A stretch of 64,000 nucleotides of DNA from GCA-2706205 sp964215955 (GTDB taxonomy: Bacteria > Bdellovibrionota > Bacteriovoracia > Bacteriovoracales > Bacteriovoracaceae), in NCBI GenBank assembly GCA_964215955.1, contig CAXPDR010000014.1:186001-250000 (forward strand). The letters are read 5' to 3'. The notes beneath the pieces are model-generated. The model ran no database searches, was not told the origin of the DNA, and worked only from the letters and a program-made list of their open reading frames with translations. Both the position numbers and the translations under genes were made by a program. This document shows positions 26,151 to 35,157 of the stretch, piece by piece. Each line of letters starts with the position of its first letter. The stretch's first letter is position 1.

Positions 26151-26155
26151 AAAAT

Positions 26156-27811
26156 ATGAAATTGATTTTATCTTTAGTGCTAGGAATCTCTAGCTTGCAA
26201 AGCTACGCCTTTGAATCAGAAATACCACAAGATTTTTGTAGTAAAGAACGAAAAATGGAAAATGATAGATCCAAGCTTCGATCTTTAATGAATTGTTTTA
26301 ATAAACCATTTAACGAATTTATGGATTATAAAAATATTAATGCCGCTATCAATGAGTACAGAGATGGGCTTATTTCATTTGAGGAATTTGATATTAAGTT
26401 AAAGTCCTTTCTTAAGTTGAGATCAGATATTGATACTTTAAAGAAAACAGGTTACGCGATCCTTGCCACTGTATTAGAGCAAAAAGATCTGTTTGAAAGC
26501 TATTCGAATGTGAGTCGTTATGATGTTCTAGTAAAATATGCCACGGCCATGCAACCAGTTTTTGATCTTAAATGGTATAATAGAGATTACCAAATGCTTA
26601 GCCTTAATTACCCTAATGATAGGAATATGAAGGACAATGTTTTCAAAGCAGCAAGTGATAAACTTGGTGAATTATATGAAATCTATGAACTAGATAAGGA
26701 AACTAAGGGAAATCATTTTCCTGGTGGTTTATTTGCATTTATGGTGGATGAGAATACCGATATTGAGGAACCTCTTAGTTATACGGAAACTCCGCATAGG
26801 TTACATAAATATCTTAAAAACTTTGATAAAACTGAAGATATAAAGTTCATTCTGAAACAATATCATGAATTAAAAGAAGCTCATTTTCAGATCCCTGAAT
26901 ATATCGCTGCCCCAGATGCTGTTAGAGTTTCTGTCGTTGATTCGGGCTTTAACTATTTATTATTTCCAGAAATCATGTACTTCAATTCCAACTCGCCAAT
27001 GTATGATATGATTGATGATGACACTGAGGTATATCTTACCGATCGATATGATAAGGCCACTCATGGTGTCGGTACTAGTGGAAGTTTATTATCACTGGTT
27101 GCCCATGTTGAGCCTGAAGTTATAAATAATAATATGATTGATTTAGGTTTGATTAAAATCTTTCCTGATATATCTTCAAATGTAGATCCTAAGAGAAGAA
27201 ATGATAACGATCTGAATGTCATTAAAGCCTTGATGGGAAAAGTTGATATTGTTTCAAGATCTATCTCTACCTACTATATTAGTGAAGAATTTGATAAGGC
27301 CTTAAGCGAGATCGATTTTCTTTATGTTATTGCTGCTGGAAATAGTGGTAGGCAAATCTATAACGATCCAATGAAAGAACGAAAAGAATCACTGAGTAGT
27401 TGCTATACAACTACAGAAGAAAAATATAGACCTAAGGATAGAATCCTTTGTGTCGGAGCCTTAGAAAAAGGTATCATCCAAGACGCTATTACAGATTATA
27501 CCAATGTTGGTTCCCATGTGGATGTTTATACTTATGAAAGCTTTTTAAATTTATGTCCAAATGGAACAAGTTGTGCAACTCCAGGTATTGCTGCTGCTGC
27601 TACTATGGTAAAGGCTAAATATCCTGAACTTAGTCCAGAGCAGTTAAGACTTGCAATTGTTAACGCTAGTACTCCTACGGAAGTTAATATTACGAAGCAT
27701 CCACTTTTAGCAGATCTAGATACGGATACTGCGTTGGTTCCTTTTTTCGATCCTGAAAGAGATATGGAAAAGGCTTATATAGAGGCAGAAAAACTTTTAA
27801 ATTTACGTTAA
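26156..27811 (+). CDS. Exported subtilisin-like (S8) serine protease
   Basis: 551 residues with a signal peptide ending QSYA. Residues about 20-250 are a helical prodomain-like region. The S8 triad is D262 (VSVVDSGF), H303 (ATHGVGTSG) and S472 (NGTSCATPG), with oxyanion N396 (IAAGNSG). There is no obvious C-terminal anchor, so the enzyme is periplasmic or secreted. The N-terminal part is longer than a usual I9 inhibitor and not clearly homologous to it. It follows two exported unknown proteins and could process them or digest prey protein; that is inference from position. Translation may be limited by a hairpin over the ribosome site. Confidence 0.88.
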   Translation: MKLILSLVLGISSLQSYAFESEIPQDFCSKERKMENDRSKLRSLMNCFNKPFNEFMDYKNINAAINEYRDGLISFEEFDIKLKSFLKLRSDIDTLKKTGYAILATVLEQKDLFESYSNVSRYDVLVKYATAMQPVFDLKWYNRDYQMLSLNYPNDRNMKDNVFKAASDKLGELYEIYELDKETKGNHFPGGLFAFMVDENTDIEEPLSYTETPHRLHKYLKNFDKTEDIKFILKQYHELKEAHFQIPEYIAAPDAVRVSVVDSGFNYLLFPEIMYFNSNSPMYDMIDDDTEVYLTDRYDKATHGVGTSGSLLSLVAHVEPEVINNNMIDLGLIKIFPDISSNVDPKRRNDNDLNVIKALMGKVDIVSRSISTYYISEEFDKALSEIDFLYVIAAGNSGRQIYNDPMKERKESLSSCYTTTEEKYRPKDRILCVGALEKGIIQDAITDYTNVGSHVDVYTYESFLNLCPNGTSCATPGIAAAATMVKAKYPELSPEQLRLAIVNASTPTEVNITKHPLLADLDTDTALVPFFDPERDMEKAYIEAEKLLNLR

Positions 27812-27846
27812 TTTTTGTATAAGAAGCTTTTAGAAAGGTAAAAAAC

Positions 27847-28140
27847 GTGGAAGATTTAAAAGATAAACTTAAGACTGAGGTAGAACAAGCTGATTGGGAT
27901 ATGTTAAAAGTTCACCATCAAAATGGTGCTGTGTTTATAGTCTCAGGATCACTTCAACTTTTGGATGCTGCTGTTGCAATTGCACAAGATAAGTCCCAAT
28001 TTGTTAAAGTATGGCTCGATAATGGAGAGCTTGCAAGACCCACAGAAGATCAGGTTAAAAATTTTGAGGCCAGTCCCTATGAGAAAATTTGTGATTTTGT
28101 AATCATTCAGCCTTATGTTTTGATACGACTATTAGCTTAA
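27847..28140 (+). CDS. DUF2288 family protein
   Basis: 97 residues from GTG 27847, preceded by AAAGG. It matches the DUF2288 pattern: KLKTEVEQADWDMLKVHHQNG, then VFIVSGSLQLLDAAVAIAQD, KVWLDNGELARP, and a final DFVIIQPYVLIRL. Members are small cytoplasmic proteins of unknown role. It overlaps the convergent adenosine deaminase gene by 9 nt. Confidence 0.8.
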   Translation: MEDLKDKLKTEVEQADWDMLKVHHQNGAVFIVSGSLQLLDAAVAIAQDKSQFVKVWLDNGELARPTEDQVKNFEASPYEKICDFVIIQPYVLIRLLA

Positions 28141-29355
28141 ACCATGTTTTTTGGCTATTTTATCAAAATAAATCATATTTTCTTTGGCAAATTTTCTTTT
28201 ATCAACATATGAACCTGGATGAAAGCTCTTTTTAAAACCATAGGCTACAATATCTTTAAGTCTTTTAAGTGGGATATCAAAATTATCAGTGGCAAGTTTG
28301 AGTTCTTTTGTCACGGTAGTGTTAGAGACTAAACGATTGTCGGTACAAATCGTAGTGGCCATTCTATTTTCAATCATTTCCTTAAATTTATGTTGCTTAA
28401 GGTCTTTGATATTAGGATTTGTTTGCATATTACTAGTTAAACAAACCTCAATTACAGTTCTTTGATCAGCAATAAATGAGGCAAGGTCTTTAATATATTT
28501 ATTTTTATCTTTTATGGCCGGATCTTGGATTCTATCTGGTAAAAACAAAGAATAACCATGTCCAATTCTATCAGCGTAGCATTCGGTAATTGCTTCAAAA
28601 ATACTTTCTGCACCATAAGCCTCTCCTGCATGTACTGTTTTATTCATAAAGTTTTTATGGGCATATGAATAGACTTCTTTAAATCGTCCAGCAGGATAGC
28701 CTTCTTCTTGTCCCGCCAAGTCTATACCAACAATGGGAATTCCTTTTTCATCTCTTAACTTTACTGATGCTCTTACCATTTCCATAGCTGCAAATGTTAT
28801 TATTTGCATGGGTTTGGAATAATTCATTATGTTAAATAAATTTGTATAGTAAGGAGAGAATCCTTTTGCTCCAAACATTCTCATCGCACAGTTTATAATT
28901 CCATAGTGAAATTCTGGTTTCCCTTCCTTTAAAACACAGTCAGAGTTATTGAATTCTGTTTGTGCCTTTTTTAAACCATTATTTGCTGCAGTTAAAATAG
29001 ACTCAAAAGTTAAACCTTTAGCAGCATCAATCATAAGCTGGGGAGCAAACCTAATCTCAATATAATTAACACCTTCATTAATGTTGTCCATAGCAAGTTC
29101 ATAAGATACTTTTTCAATCGTCTCTAAGTCTCTTAGGACGGCACATGTATATTGGAATCCATTAAGATATTCACCAAGATTAGCATAATGGTCTTTGAAT
29201 ACTAACTCGTTTAGTCCTTCTTTTGTATATGAAGGAAGATTGATGTTTAGCCTTTTGGCAGAGTCTATTAATGTTTCAACTCTTAGACTTCCATCTAGGT
29301 GTAAATGAAGGTCATTTTTTGGAATTTCTTTTAAAAAGTCTTCTGTATATTTCAT
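28132..29355 (-). CDS. add: Adenosine deaminase
   Basis: 407 residues, somewhat longer than E. coli Add. Zinc and substrate residues are seen in KNDLHLHLDGSLR, GIDLAGQEEG, VHAGEAYGAESI, RIGHG and TICTDNRLVSNT. The last block has TDN where many members have TDDP, a variant I associate with some bacterial adenosine deaminases. The enzyme turns (deoxy)adenosine into (deoxy)inosine for salvage. It lies 40 bp after the DUF1415 gene of the lysine operon but appears to have its own promoter. Expected in an organism that takes up nucleosides from prey. Confidence 0.88.
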   Translation of the reverse strand: MKYTEDFLKEIPKNDLHLHLDGSLRVETLIDSAKRLNINLPSYTKEGLNELVFKDHYANLGEYLNGFQYTCAVLRDLETIEKVSYELAMDNINEGVNYIEIRFAPQLMIDAAKGLTFESILTAANNGLKKAQTEFNNSDCVLKEGKPEFHYGIINCAMRMFGAKGFSPYYTNLFNIMNYSKPMQIITFAAMEMVRASVKLRDEKGIPIVGIDLAGQEEGYPAGRFKEVYSYAHKNFMNKTVHAGEAYGAESIFEAITECYADRIGHGYSLFLPDRIQDPAIKDKNKYIKDLASFIADQRTVIEVCLTSNMQTNPNIKDLKQHKFKEMIENRMATTICTDNRLVSNTTVTKELKLATDNFDIPLKRLKDIVAYGFKKSFHPGSYVDKRKFAKENMIYFDKIAKKHGLS

Positions 29356-29390
29356 ATATTAATTATACACTAAGAAGTGGATTGTGAAAA
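29356..29390 (-). promoter_or_regulatory. add: Promoter of add, probably leaderless
   Basis: Minus-strand TTTTCA (29385-29390), 17-nt spacer and perfect TATAAT (29362-29367) stand 6 nt before ATG 29355. No Shine-Dalgarno is present. Transcription would start at or beside the ATG. Confidence 0.5.
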
Positions 29391-29395
29391 TTTGA

Positions 29396-29941
29396 TTAAA
29401 TTTGATAGTATTTGTCTGGGAAATGCTCTTTGAAATCTTTTTTGTTCATGGCCTTAAGGGTATTCTCATTTACTGCACTTAATTTTTCTGCAATTGCTGG
29501 GTCTTGTAGTGAATTTTCTATATCGACAGATCTCAAAATATGAATAACTGGAAAAGGAGACCTGTTCACGAAATTGGCAATCTCTTTAGTATCATAACCT
29601 TCAAATTTAAATTTTGGGTGAAAACAAACTAATTGAAAGATTTTTTCTAAATTTAATTGTGTCAGTATTTCTTCACAAAGGTTAAAAAAGTCATAAAACT
29701 CTAAAAAATCTTTGTTTCCGTTTGGGTATGTTAAGATCGTTGTTATGTATTCGTCAGATTTTTGAAGTCGGTCTAAAGACTCAAGAAAGTCCTTAAGCAT
29801 ATCATCACTATTTTGAGAATGTGAAAGATCAAAACTTATTAGATTATTTTCAAAAGGAACTTTAGCGAACGGACATAGGTTTAAGCCCACTACGGTTTTT
29901 AAAACCCAATCCTTAACGACTTGGTTGTAATTCGTTGTCAT
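29396..29941 (-). CDS. DUF1415 family protein
   Basis: 181 residues. DUF1415 hallmarks are VGLNLCPFAK (18-27), FQLVCFHPKFKFEG and NFVNRSPFPVIHILR. The conserved LCPFA and NRSP blocks suggest an enzyme or redox protein, but no function is established. The gene overlaps the end of the aminotransferase gene by 29 nt and so belongs to the end of the lysine operon. In other genomes I cannot say whether it keeps that company. Confidence 0.83.
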   Translation of the reverse strand: MTTNYNQVVKDWVLKTVVGLNLCPFAKVPFENNLISFDLSHSQNSDDMLKDFLESLDRLQKSDEYITTILTYPNGNKDFLEFYDFFNLCEEILTQLNLEKIFQLVCFHPKFKFEGYDTKEIANFVNRSPFPVIHILRSVDIENSLQDPAIAEKLSAVNENTLKAMNKKDFKEHFPDKYYQI

Positions 29942-31142
29942 AAAACAATCTCATTCTTACTATAAATTCTAATATGACTTCTTTTGGTTGAGCAAAACAT
30001 ACCCTAAAATATCCAGGACGATCTAATCCAAGCGCATGGCCTGGTGTCATGTTTATTTTAATATAGTCCAAGAACTTATTGAAGAGAGCTATTTCTTGCT
30101 CGAAGGAAGTAACAATATCACTTAAATCAAGAACAGTAAAAAGACCTGCCTGGGTAGGAAGAAATTTATATTGTGGTAGTTGGCTTTCTAAAATAAGAGG
30201 AATCTCTTGGAGTTTAGAATTATTGAATTCTTTAAGTTCATTGATAAACTTTGAGTCACTCAAAATATTGGCTACAAGAAGCTGAGTTTGAGTTGAGACT
30301 GGGTGGAAATAACTAAGGTTTTTCATACTGGAAAGGAGTTCTTGATCTTCAGAATAAAAAAATCCGACCTTGAGTCCACCTAGAGCAAAGTCTTTGGCCA
30401 TACCATAGAGGAGATGAGCTTTTACATTTTGGTTTTTAGCTATCTCATATAGTGAAGTATGATTTTCGTTAGTATGAAAAGAAAGCGCATATATTTCATC
30501 TGAAATGAGTTCTAAATCATTTGTTAAGCTGAAATCACATATGGCCTGCATAAAGCTGCGGCTTAGGACTTCACCTGTAGGATTGTGAGGATGAGTTATA
30601 AGAACAGCTTTTATTTTTTCTTTTTGAGGATATTGATCATATGCCTTTTGGAAACTATCAATATTGTGAACAAAGTTGTCTTCAGGGTTTAGTTGAACCT
30701 TTAAAAATTTACATTTAAATCTTTTAGTGAAATCGTGATCAAATCCAGTGTAATAGGGGGCTGGAATCATAATTATATCGTCTTCGTCAAAAAGAGCGAA
30801 GCTGAGGCTTTCACAAATGGCACTTACTCCAGTTTGAATGACAAGATTTTCAAAGTTCAAATTTGAAATATTAAGGTATGTCGTTAAAAAACTGCAAACA
30901 CTTTTACGTACTTCTTCAATACCATAAAGGCAATTATATTGAATATGTTCCTGCTTAAGAAGGGGAGTTTGGTTAAGTTTTGGTAAAAGAAGTTCATCTA
31001 ATAGGTGATTTTCTGCCGTTCCAAAGTTTAAATATCCTTTAGGGTTTTGAAATGAATATGGAGACTCTGAACATTTCTCATGTCCGACCATTATGGGGCT
31101 TGGGTTTGTTTGTAAACTTTTTGCCCGCTTAGATAAACTCAT
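29913..31142 (-). CDS. PLP-dependent class I/II aminotransferase, candidate N-succinyl-DAP aminotransferase
   Basis: 409 residues with fold-type I signatures: NPKGYLNFGTAENHL near the start, HPHNPTGEVL (184-193), D215 in LISDEIYA and the PLP lysine K250 in YGMAKDFALGGLKVG. The NPKGYLNFGTAEN and MAKDFALGG blocks most resemble the group containing plant ACC synthase. The gene sits in the lysine operon, overlaps the M14 deacylase start by 4 nt, and no other aminotransferase is in the window. I infer a role as DapC, transferring an amino group from glutamate to N-succinyl-2-amino-6-oxopimelate. True ACC synthase activity is an unlikely alternative. Confidence 0.8.
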   Translation of the reverse strand: MSLSKRAKSLQTNPSPIMVGHEKCSESPYSFQNPKGYLNFGTAENHLLDELLLPKLNQTPLLKQEHIQYNCLYGIEEVRKSVCSFLTTYLNISNLNFENLVIQTGVSAICESLSFALFDEDDIIMIPAPYYTGFDHDFTKRFKCKFLKVQLNPEDNFVHNIDSFQKAYDQYPQKEKIKAVLITHPHNPTGEVLSRSFMQAICDFSLTNDLELISDEIYALSFHTNENHTSLYEIAKNQNVKAHLLYGMAKDFALGGLKVGFFYSEDQELLSSMKNLSYFHPVSTQTQLLVANILSDSKFINELKEFNNSKLQEIPLILESQLPQYKFLPTQAGLFTVLDLSDIVTSFEQEIALFNKFLDYIKINMTPGHALGLDRPGYFRVCFAQPKEVILEFIVRMRLFYDNELQPSR

Positions 31143-32281
31143 TTATTCCCCTTATGCTCTTTAAGATTTGTCATTACTTGATACAGCTCCATTCCTTGAT
31201 GAACTGAACTTGAAGGACATCTATTAATTATTATTCCTTCACTTTCTGCCGTTATAGTACTTCTCGCTGATTTAATTGGATCATTAGGATCAATCCTTTT
31301 CATATTATAAAAGCTGGCGAGGGTATCACCTTTTAAAAATCTTTCACCTGGAGAAAAATGATAATCAACTAAACCACCATTTGGTGAATAAATTGTTCTG
31401 AAATCTTGTAGTTCACATGAATGTGAATCAATTTGATCGGGAGTCCCTTCCAAAGAACCTTTGTATTTGAGGTAGTTGACTATACTTTCAACATCTTTAG
31501 AGGCATTTTGCATACAAAATGTTTCCTCTGAACCAAACTCCAAAGTAAAACTCTCTATATCAAGAACAACTTCTTTTCCAAGTTTTAATAATTCATTTTG
31601 TAAGTGAATCCATGGCATGAAACAAGCTTCATCCATTGCACCACCAAATTCATTTGGTATTAGCAAAATGTGTTTAAATTTTAAAAAATAGCTGACGTTT
31701 TCTTCATATTTAGCTGAATATAAATAACGGGTTGCTACAGGTCCTGTGTGTAGGTCTAATATACCATCTGCTGGTGCAGCCACTTGTTGAAGAAGTAAGT
31801 TTAACTTATTATTTTCTGATAATCTTTTTTCTTTAATTAATTTTTCACCAAAACTTTCAAAAATATCTTGAAGCTCTTTTTTAAAATTAGATTTAATTTC
31901 TTTCCAATCATAATCTTTGTTCTGCTCGGCAAAAGCTTTTATATCAAAACCGGAGTCAATAATAATATCTAGATAGTTTCTATTCCAATTATGTCCGGTG
32001 ACAGGGTTATATCTGCCATAAGTATATGCTCCATGTTTATTATTGGTCGCATAAGGATTGGCCATAGGGATAAAAGTGATACTTCCTTTTACTGTTTGAG
32101 AGTTTAGTAGATCCATGAGTTGCAAGATTACCGCATTCCCTTGGAGTTCTGCTCCATGTACTGAGGCTTGAATATGGATATGTGGGCCTGGTATCCCTTG
32201 ATCTATAGTAAAAGTTTTTAGATTAAGAGTCTCCCCGCTAGCGAGCTCTTTTAAGGGGTATAAATGCTCTGTCCAGTTCAT
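31139..32281 (-). CDS. Succinylglutamate desuccinylase/aspartoacylase-family deacylase, candidate DapE replacement
   Basis: 380 residues with the M14 zinc motif: H42 and E45 in QASVHGAELQG, then H178 in ILDLHTGP. NPYATNNKHGAYTYGR and GHNWNRNY are substrate-arginine type blocks of the AstE/aspartoacylase group. A C-terminal beta domain follows from about 300 (GLVDYHFSPGERFLKGD). Family members remove succinyl or acetyl groups from amino acids. Placed after lysA and before the aminotransferase in the lysine operon, it may desuccinylate N-succinyl-L,L-diaminopimelate in place of the M20 enzyme DapE. Family is secure; substrate is inference. Confidence 0.8.
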   Translation of the reverse strand: MNWTEHLYPLKELASGETLNLKTFTIDQGIPGPHIHIQASVHGAELQGNAVILQLMDLLNSQTVKGSITFIPMANPYATNNKHGAYTYGRYNPVTGHNWNRNYLDIIIDSGFDIKAFAEQNKDYDWKEIKSNFKKELQDIFESFGEKLIKEKRLSENNKLNLLLQQVAAPADGILDLHTGPVATRYLYSAKYEENVSYFLKFKHILLIPNEFGGAMDEACFMPWIHLQNELLKLGKEVVLDIESFTLEFGSEETFCMQNASKDVESIVNYLKYKGSLEGTPDQIDSHSCELQDFRTIYSPNGGLVDYHFSPGERFLKGDTLASFYNMKRIDPNDPIKSARSTITAESEGIIINRCPSSSVHQGMELYQVMTNLKEHKGNK

Positions 32282-32294
32282 AAAAATCCTTAAA

Positions 32295-33503
32295 TTAAAT
32301 CATCCAGTCATATGAGGACTTTGGAGGTCTAGGGATCATTAAGTCTCCATTATAATAGATAACTTCTCCTGGTAGCACGTGACATAAGAAGAACGGCATT
32401 GATTCAGTAAAACCATAAGCACCTGTTTTATGAAAAACAAGCCAGTCTCCAATTTCAATGTCTTGAGGTAACTCAAAAGCTCCCAAAAAGTCCAAAGCTG
32501 TACAAAGAGATCCGTGAATATGAAAAGTCTCTGTAGGTGAGTTAGATGTCTTAAAAGCCTTTGCTGGAAATGTCTGGTTTACTAAAGCCACTCTAGCAAT
32601 ATGGTTTATTCCGCCATCACAGACAATAATATTTCTTCCTCTGGCCATCTTTTTATCAACGACTTTGGTGAAGTAATATCCACATTCTCCAACTGTGAAA
32701 CGACCAAGTTCCATCCATATTTTTTTTAATTTATATTCATTTTTTAATTTCACCAGTAAAGCATGAACTTCATCAAACTTTATAGGCTCTGTTTTAAAGT
32801 CATATGGAATTCCTAATCCTCCACCTAAATCTAATACTTCCGCTTCAATTCCCAAGCTTTTTGATAAGGCCTGAACCTCCTCAATCGTTTTTCTCCAAAT
32901 GGTTTCAAGTCTGTTTACATCCAAAAGGTTTCCCCATTGAAAGACATGAAATCCGCGGATGTTAAGGTTTTTAACCTTTGTCTTATCAAGCTCTTTCCAG
33001 TCCTCTGAGCTTATTCCAAAAGGAGTGATATCATCACCTCCTAGAACTGATTTTCCTTCATCCCAATTGAGTTGAACTCGAATTAACGCTTCTATTTTTA
33101 TGTCTTCTTCACATGCTATTTCATCTAGCCAATATGCCTGATTTAGGCTTTCTAATACAATAGTCTTAACCCCACTTTTGACAAGATGGTGTAAATAATC
33201 TTTTGATTTACCAGGTCCTGTTGCAAGAATATGATTAGGATCTATTCCACTATTAAGGACTTGGTGTAATTCACCTGCGCTAGCTACATCAATTCCAAAG
33301 CCTAAGTTTCTCAATACTTTTATAACCGCACTCATTGGGTTTGCCTTACATGCATACCAAAGTTTAATATCTGGGTCTAAAATATTTGCCATACTTTCTA
33401 GATGTGATTTTAGCTTGTCTAAGTCATAAAAAAAGAAAGGCTCATTAAATCTTTCAATGACAGAAGTTATTTTTTCTTCAATTTTGGGAGGAAATTGATT
33501 CAT
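32295..33503 (-). CDS. lysA: Diaminopimelate decarboxylase-like PLP enzyme
   Basis: 402 residues, alanine-racemase-fold decarboxylase. PLP lysine K53 is in YACKANPM. GGGLGIPY binds phosphate, and GSLCTALDF holds the Cys of the second subunit's active site. By position between dapD and the deacylase it should turn meso-diaminopimelate into lysine. However, ELGRFTVGECGYY and MARGRNIIVCDGGINH look more like the exosortase-associated and BtrK-type decarboxylases than like classical LysA, which has EPGR. I keep lysA because the operon is otherwise a complete lysine set. The gap to dapD is 2 nt. Confidence 0.75.
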   Translation of the reverse strand: MNQFPPKIEEKITSVIERFNEPFFFYDLDKLKSHLESMANILDPDIKLWYACKANPMSAVIKVLRNLGFGIDVASAGELHQVLNSGIDPNHILATGPGKSKDYLHHLVKSGVKTIVLESLNQAYWLDEIACEEDIKIEALIRVQLNWDEGKSVLGGDDITPFGISSEDWKELDKTKVKNLNIRGFHVFQWGNLLDVNRLETIWRKTIEEVQALSKSLGIEAEVLDLGGGLGIPYDFKTEPIKFDEVHALLVKLKNEYKLKKIWMELGRFTVGECGYYFTKVVDKKMARGRNIIVCDGGINHIARVALVNQTFPAKAFKTSNSPTETFHIHGSLCTALDFLGAFELPQDIEIGDWLVFHKTGAYGFTESMPFFLCHVLPGEVIYYNGDLMIPRPPKSSYDWMI

Positions 33504-33505
33504 AT

Positions 33506-34258
33506 TTACCTTAAAAATTCTTCTAGTTGTAATGAACCATCAGTTTTTTCATCACGGTATTTAACAACAATTGCACAATTTAGTGATAAGCCCATATCTT
33601 TGGCCCAGTTTAATTTTGCACTTACTGGTCTTGTTCCCGGTACAACAACTGCGCCTTCAGGAATAATTCCATCAGTAATTTGTTTTTCATTTACAGCATC
33701 GTAAATTGGTGTTCCTTTACTTAGAATTACACCTGGTGCAACGACAGCACCTTTGAGTACTTGAATACCTTCTACGATGACGGCACCTGCACCGATGAAG
33801 CAGTCATCTTCAATAATAACTGGAGATGCACCAATTGGTTCTAAAACTCCACCAATTTGAACCGCAGCAGAGAGATGGACATTCTTTCCTATTTGAGCAC
33901 ATGAGCCTACTAAGGCATGAGAGTCTACCATCGAACCTGAGTCAACGAATGCCCCAACATTTATATAAGCCGGTGGCATTATAATGACGCCACTTGCGAC
34001 ATGAGAACCAGTTCTTACTGATGATCCACCTGGAACCATTCTGACTTTGTCTTCTGGTTTAAAATGCCTTGCAGGTAGGTTGTGTTTATCTACAAAACCA
34101 GGATGACCAGTTTCAGTAAAGTCTTTAAGCTCTCCTGCTTTAAAGGCTTCAAGAATCATTTGCTTGGCTTCCTTATTTGCAACCCATTTGCCATCAATTT
34201 TATTTGCGGCCCTAACTTCACCTGTTTCAAATTTCTCTAGAGTCGTTTTCCAATCCAT
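33506..34258 (-). CDS. dapD: Tetrahydrodipicolinate N-succinyltransferase
   Basis: 250 residues, shorter at the N-terminus than E. coli DapD. Left-handed beta-helix with the family blocks GEVRAANKIDGKW, VRMVPGGSSVR, MPPAYINVGAFVDSGSMVDS, HALVGSCAQIGKNVHLSAAV, GGVLEP and EDDCFIGAGAVIVEG. It puts a succinyl group from succinyl-CoA on tetrahydrodipicolinate, so the operon uses the succinylase branch. Gaps of 13 nt to dapA and 2 nt to lysA. Confidence 0.92.
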   Translation of the reverse strand: MDWKTTLEKFETGEVRAANKIDGKWVANKEAKQMILEAFKAGELKDFTETGHPGFVDKHNLPARHFKPEDKVRMVPGGSSVRTGSHVASGVIIMPPAYINVGAFVDSGSMVDSHALVGSCAQIGKNVHLSAAVQIGGVLEPIGASPVIIEDDCFIGAGAVIVEGIQVLKGAVVAPGVILSKGTPIYDAVNEKQITDGIIPEGAVVVPGTRPVSAKLNWAKDMGLSLNCAIVVKYRDEKTDGSLQLEEFLR

Positions 34259-34271
34259 TTTTATTTCCTTT

Positions 34272-35147
34272 TTATTTATTTAACCAATTTTGTATATTTT
34301 CGGATGCTATCTTTAAAGAAGTCAAATCTGTTAAATCCCTTCTTGAAAGTGGTGGCATCATTGTGTCGTGAGAAATCCTACCTTCTAATGCCATTAATGC
34401 TTTAGCAGGCACAGGATTACTTGCAATGAACAAAGTATCAGCAGCTTTAGCCCACATCTCTTTTTCTTTTAAATTCTTATTTAAACATTGGTTGACGTAT
34501 TCATGGGTTGCTTTTGGCCATGTATTTCCTGCAACTGAAACGAGACCACATGCACCTGCTTCTGCGAATTCGGCCATTAAGCCATCGTCACCACAATAAA
34601 CACTTTTGCTCCCACATGCTTGTAGATACTGTTTCATTTTCGAGACAGAACCACTAGCTTCTTTAATAGCATAGAAATTTTTATGATTCTTAAGCATGCT
34701 GACAGCTTTAAAACTTAGTTCCTTAGCAGCCCGTCCTGGAACATTATAGAGCATAACAGGTTTTGTAACATTATCCATTAGGACTTTGAACCATTCATAT
34801 TGGCCCATATCGCCAGGTTTAGCATAAATTGGTGTACACATTAAATAAGCATGAATGCTTTTAGTTTCAAGCCAGTTCGTCCATTCTATCTGTTCTGCAA
34901 GGTTATGGGCACCAACACCCACCATAATAGGTGATTTGAGGTTTAGACTTAAAGTAAAATCTACTATTTCTTTTCTCATTTCTAAGGAAAGGTTTAATGC
35001 TTCTCCTGTAGAACCCAAAATTAGTATTCCATTTTTGGCGTTATCTTGTTCTTTAAGTATTGATTTTAATGAGTTCTTATCAAGTGATAACCCTGGAGTA
35101 AGTGGTGTGATCAATGCAGTCCAAAGCTTTGTTTTTGTTAAATCCAT
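34272..35147 (-). CDS. dapA: 4-hydroxy-tetrahydrodipicolinate synthase
   Basis: 291 residues, TIM-barrel lyase of normal size. GSTGEA (45-50), Y134 in VMLYNVPGR and the Schiff-base K162 in AIKEASG are the catalytic elements. It condenses pyruvate with aspartate semialdehyde at the branch to lysine. Ribosome site AAGGA upstream of ATG 35147; the gap to dapB is 10 nt. Lysine feedback residues cannot be judged by eye. Confidence 0.94.
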   Translation of the reverse strand: MDLTKTKLWTALITPLTPGLSLDKNSLKSILKEQDNAKNGILILGSTGEALNLSLEMRKEIVDFTLSLNLKSPIMVGVGAHNLAEQIEWTNWLETKSIHAYLMCTPIYAKPGDMGQYEWFKVLMDNVTKPVMLYNVPGRAAKELSFKAVSMLKNHKNFYAIKEASGSVSKMKQYLQACGSKSVYCGDDGLMAEFAEAGACGLVSVAGNTWPKATHEYVNQCLNKNLKEKEMWAKAADTLFIASNPVPAKALMALEGRISHDTMMPPLSRRDLTDLTSLKIASENIQNWLNK

Positions 35148-35157
35148 ATCAGTATCC

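Noticed and set aside
29913..31142. ACC synthase (ethylene precursor) function
   Set aside because: Similarity is to the fold group only; the lysine operon context points to another transamination.
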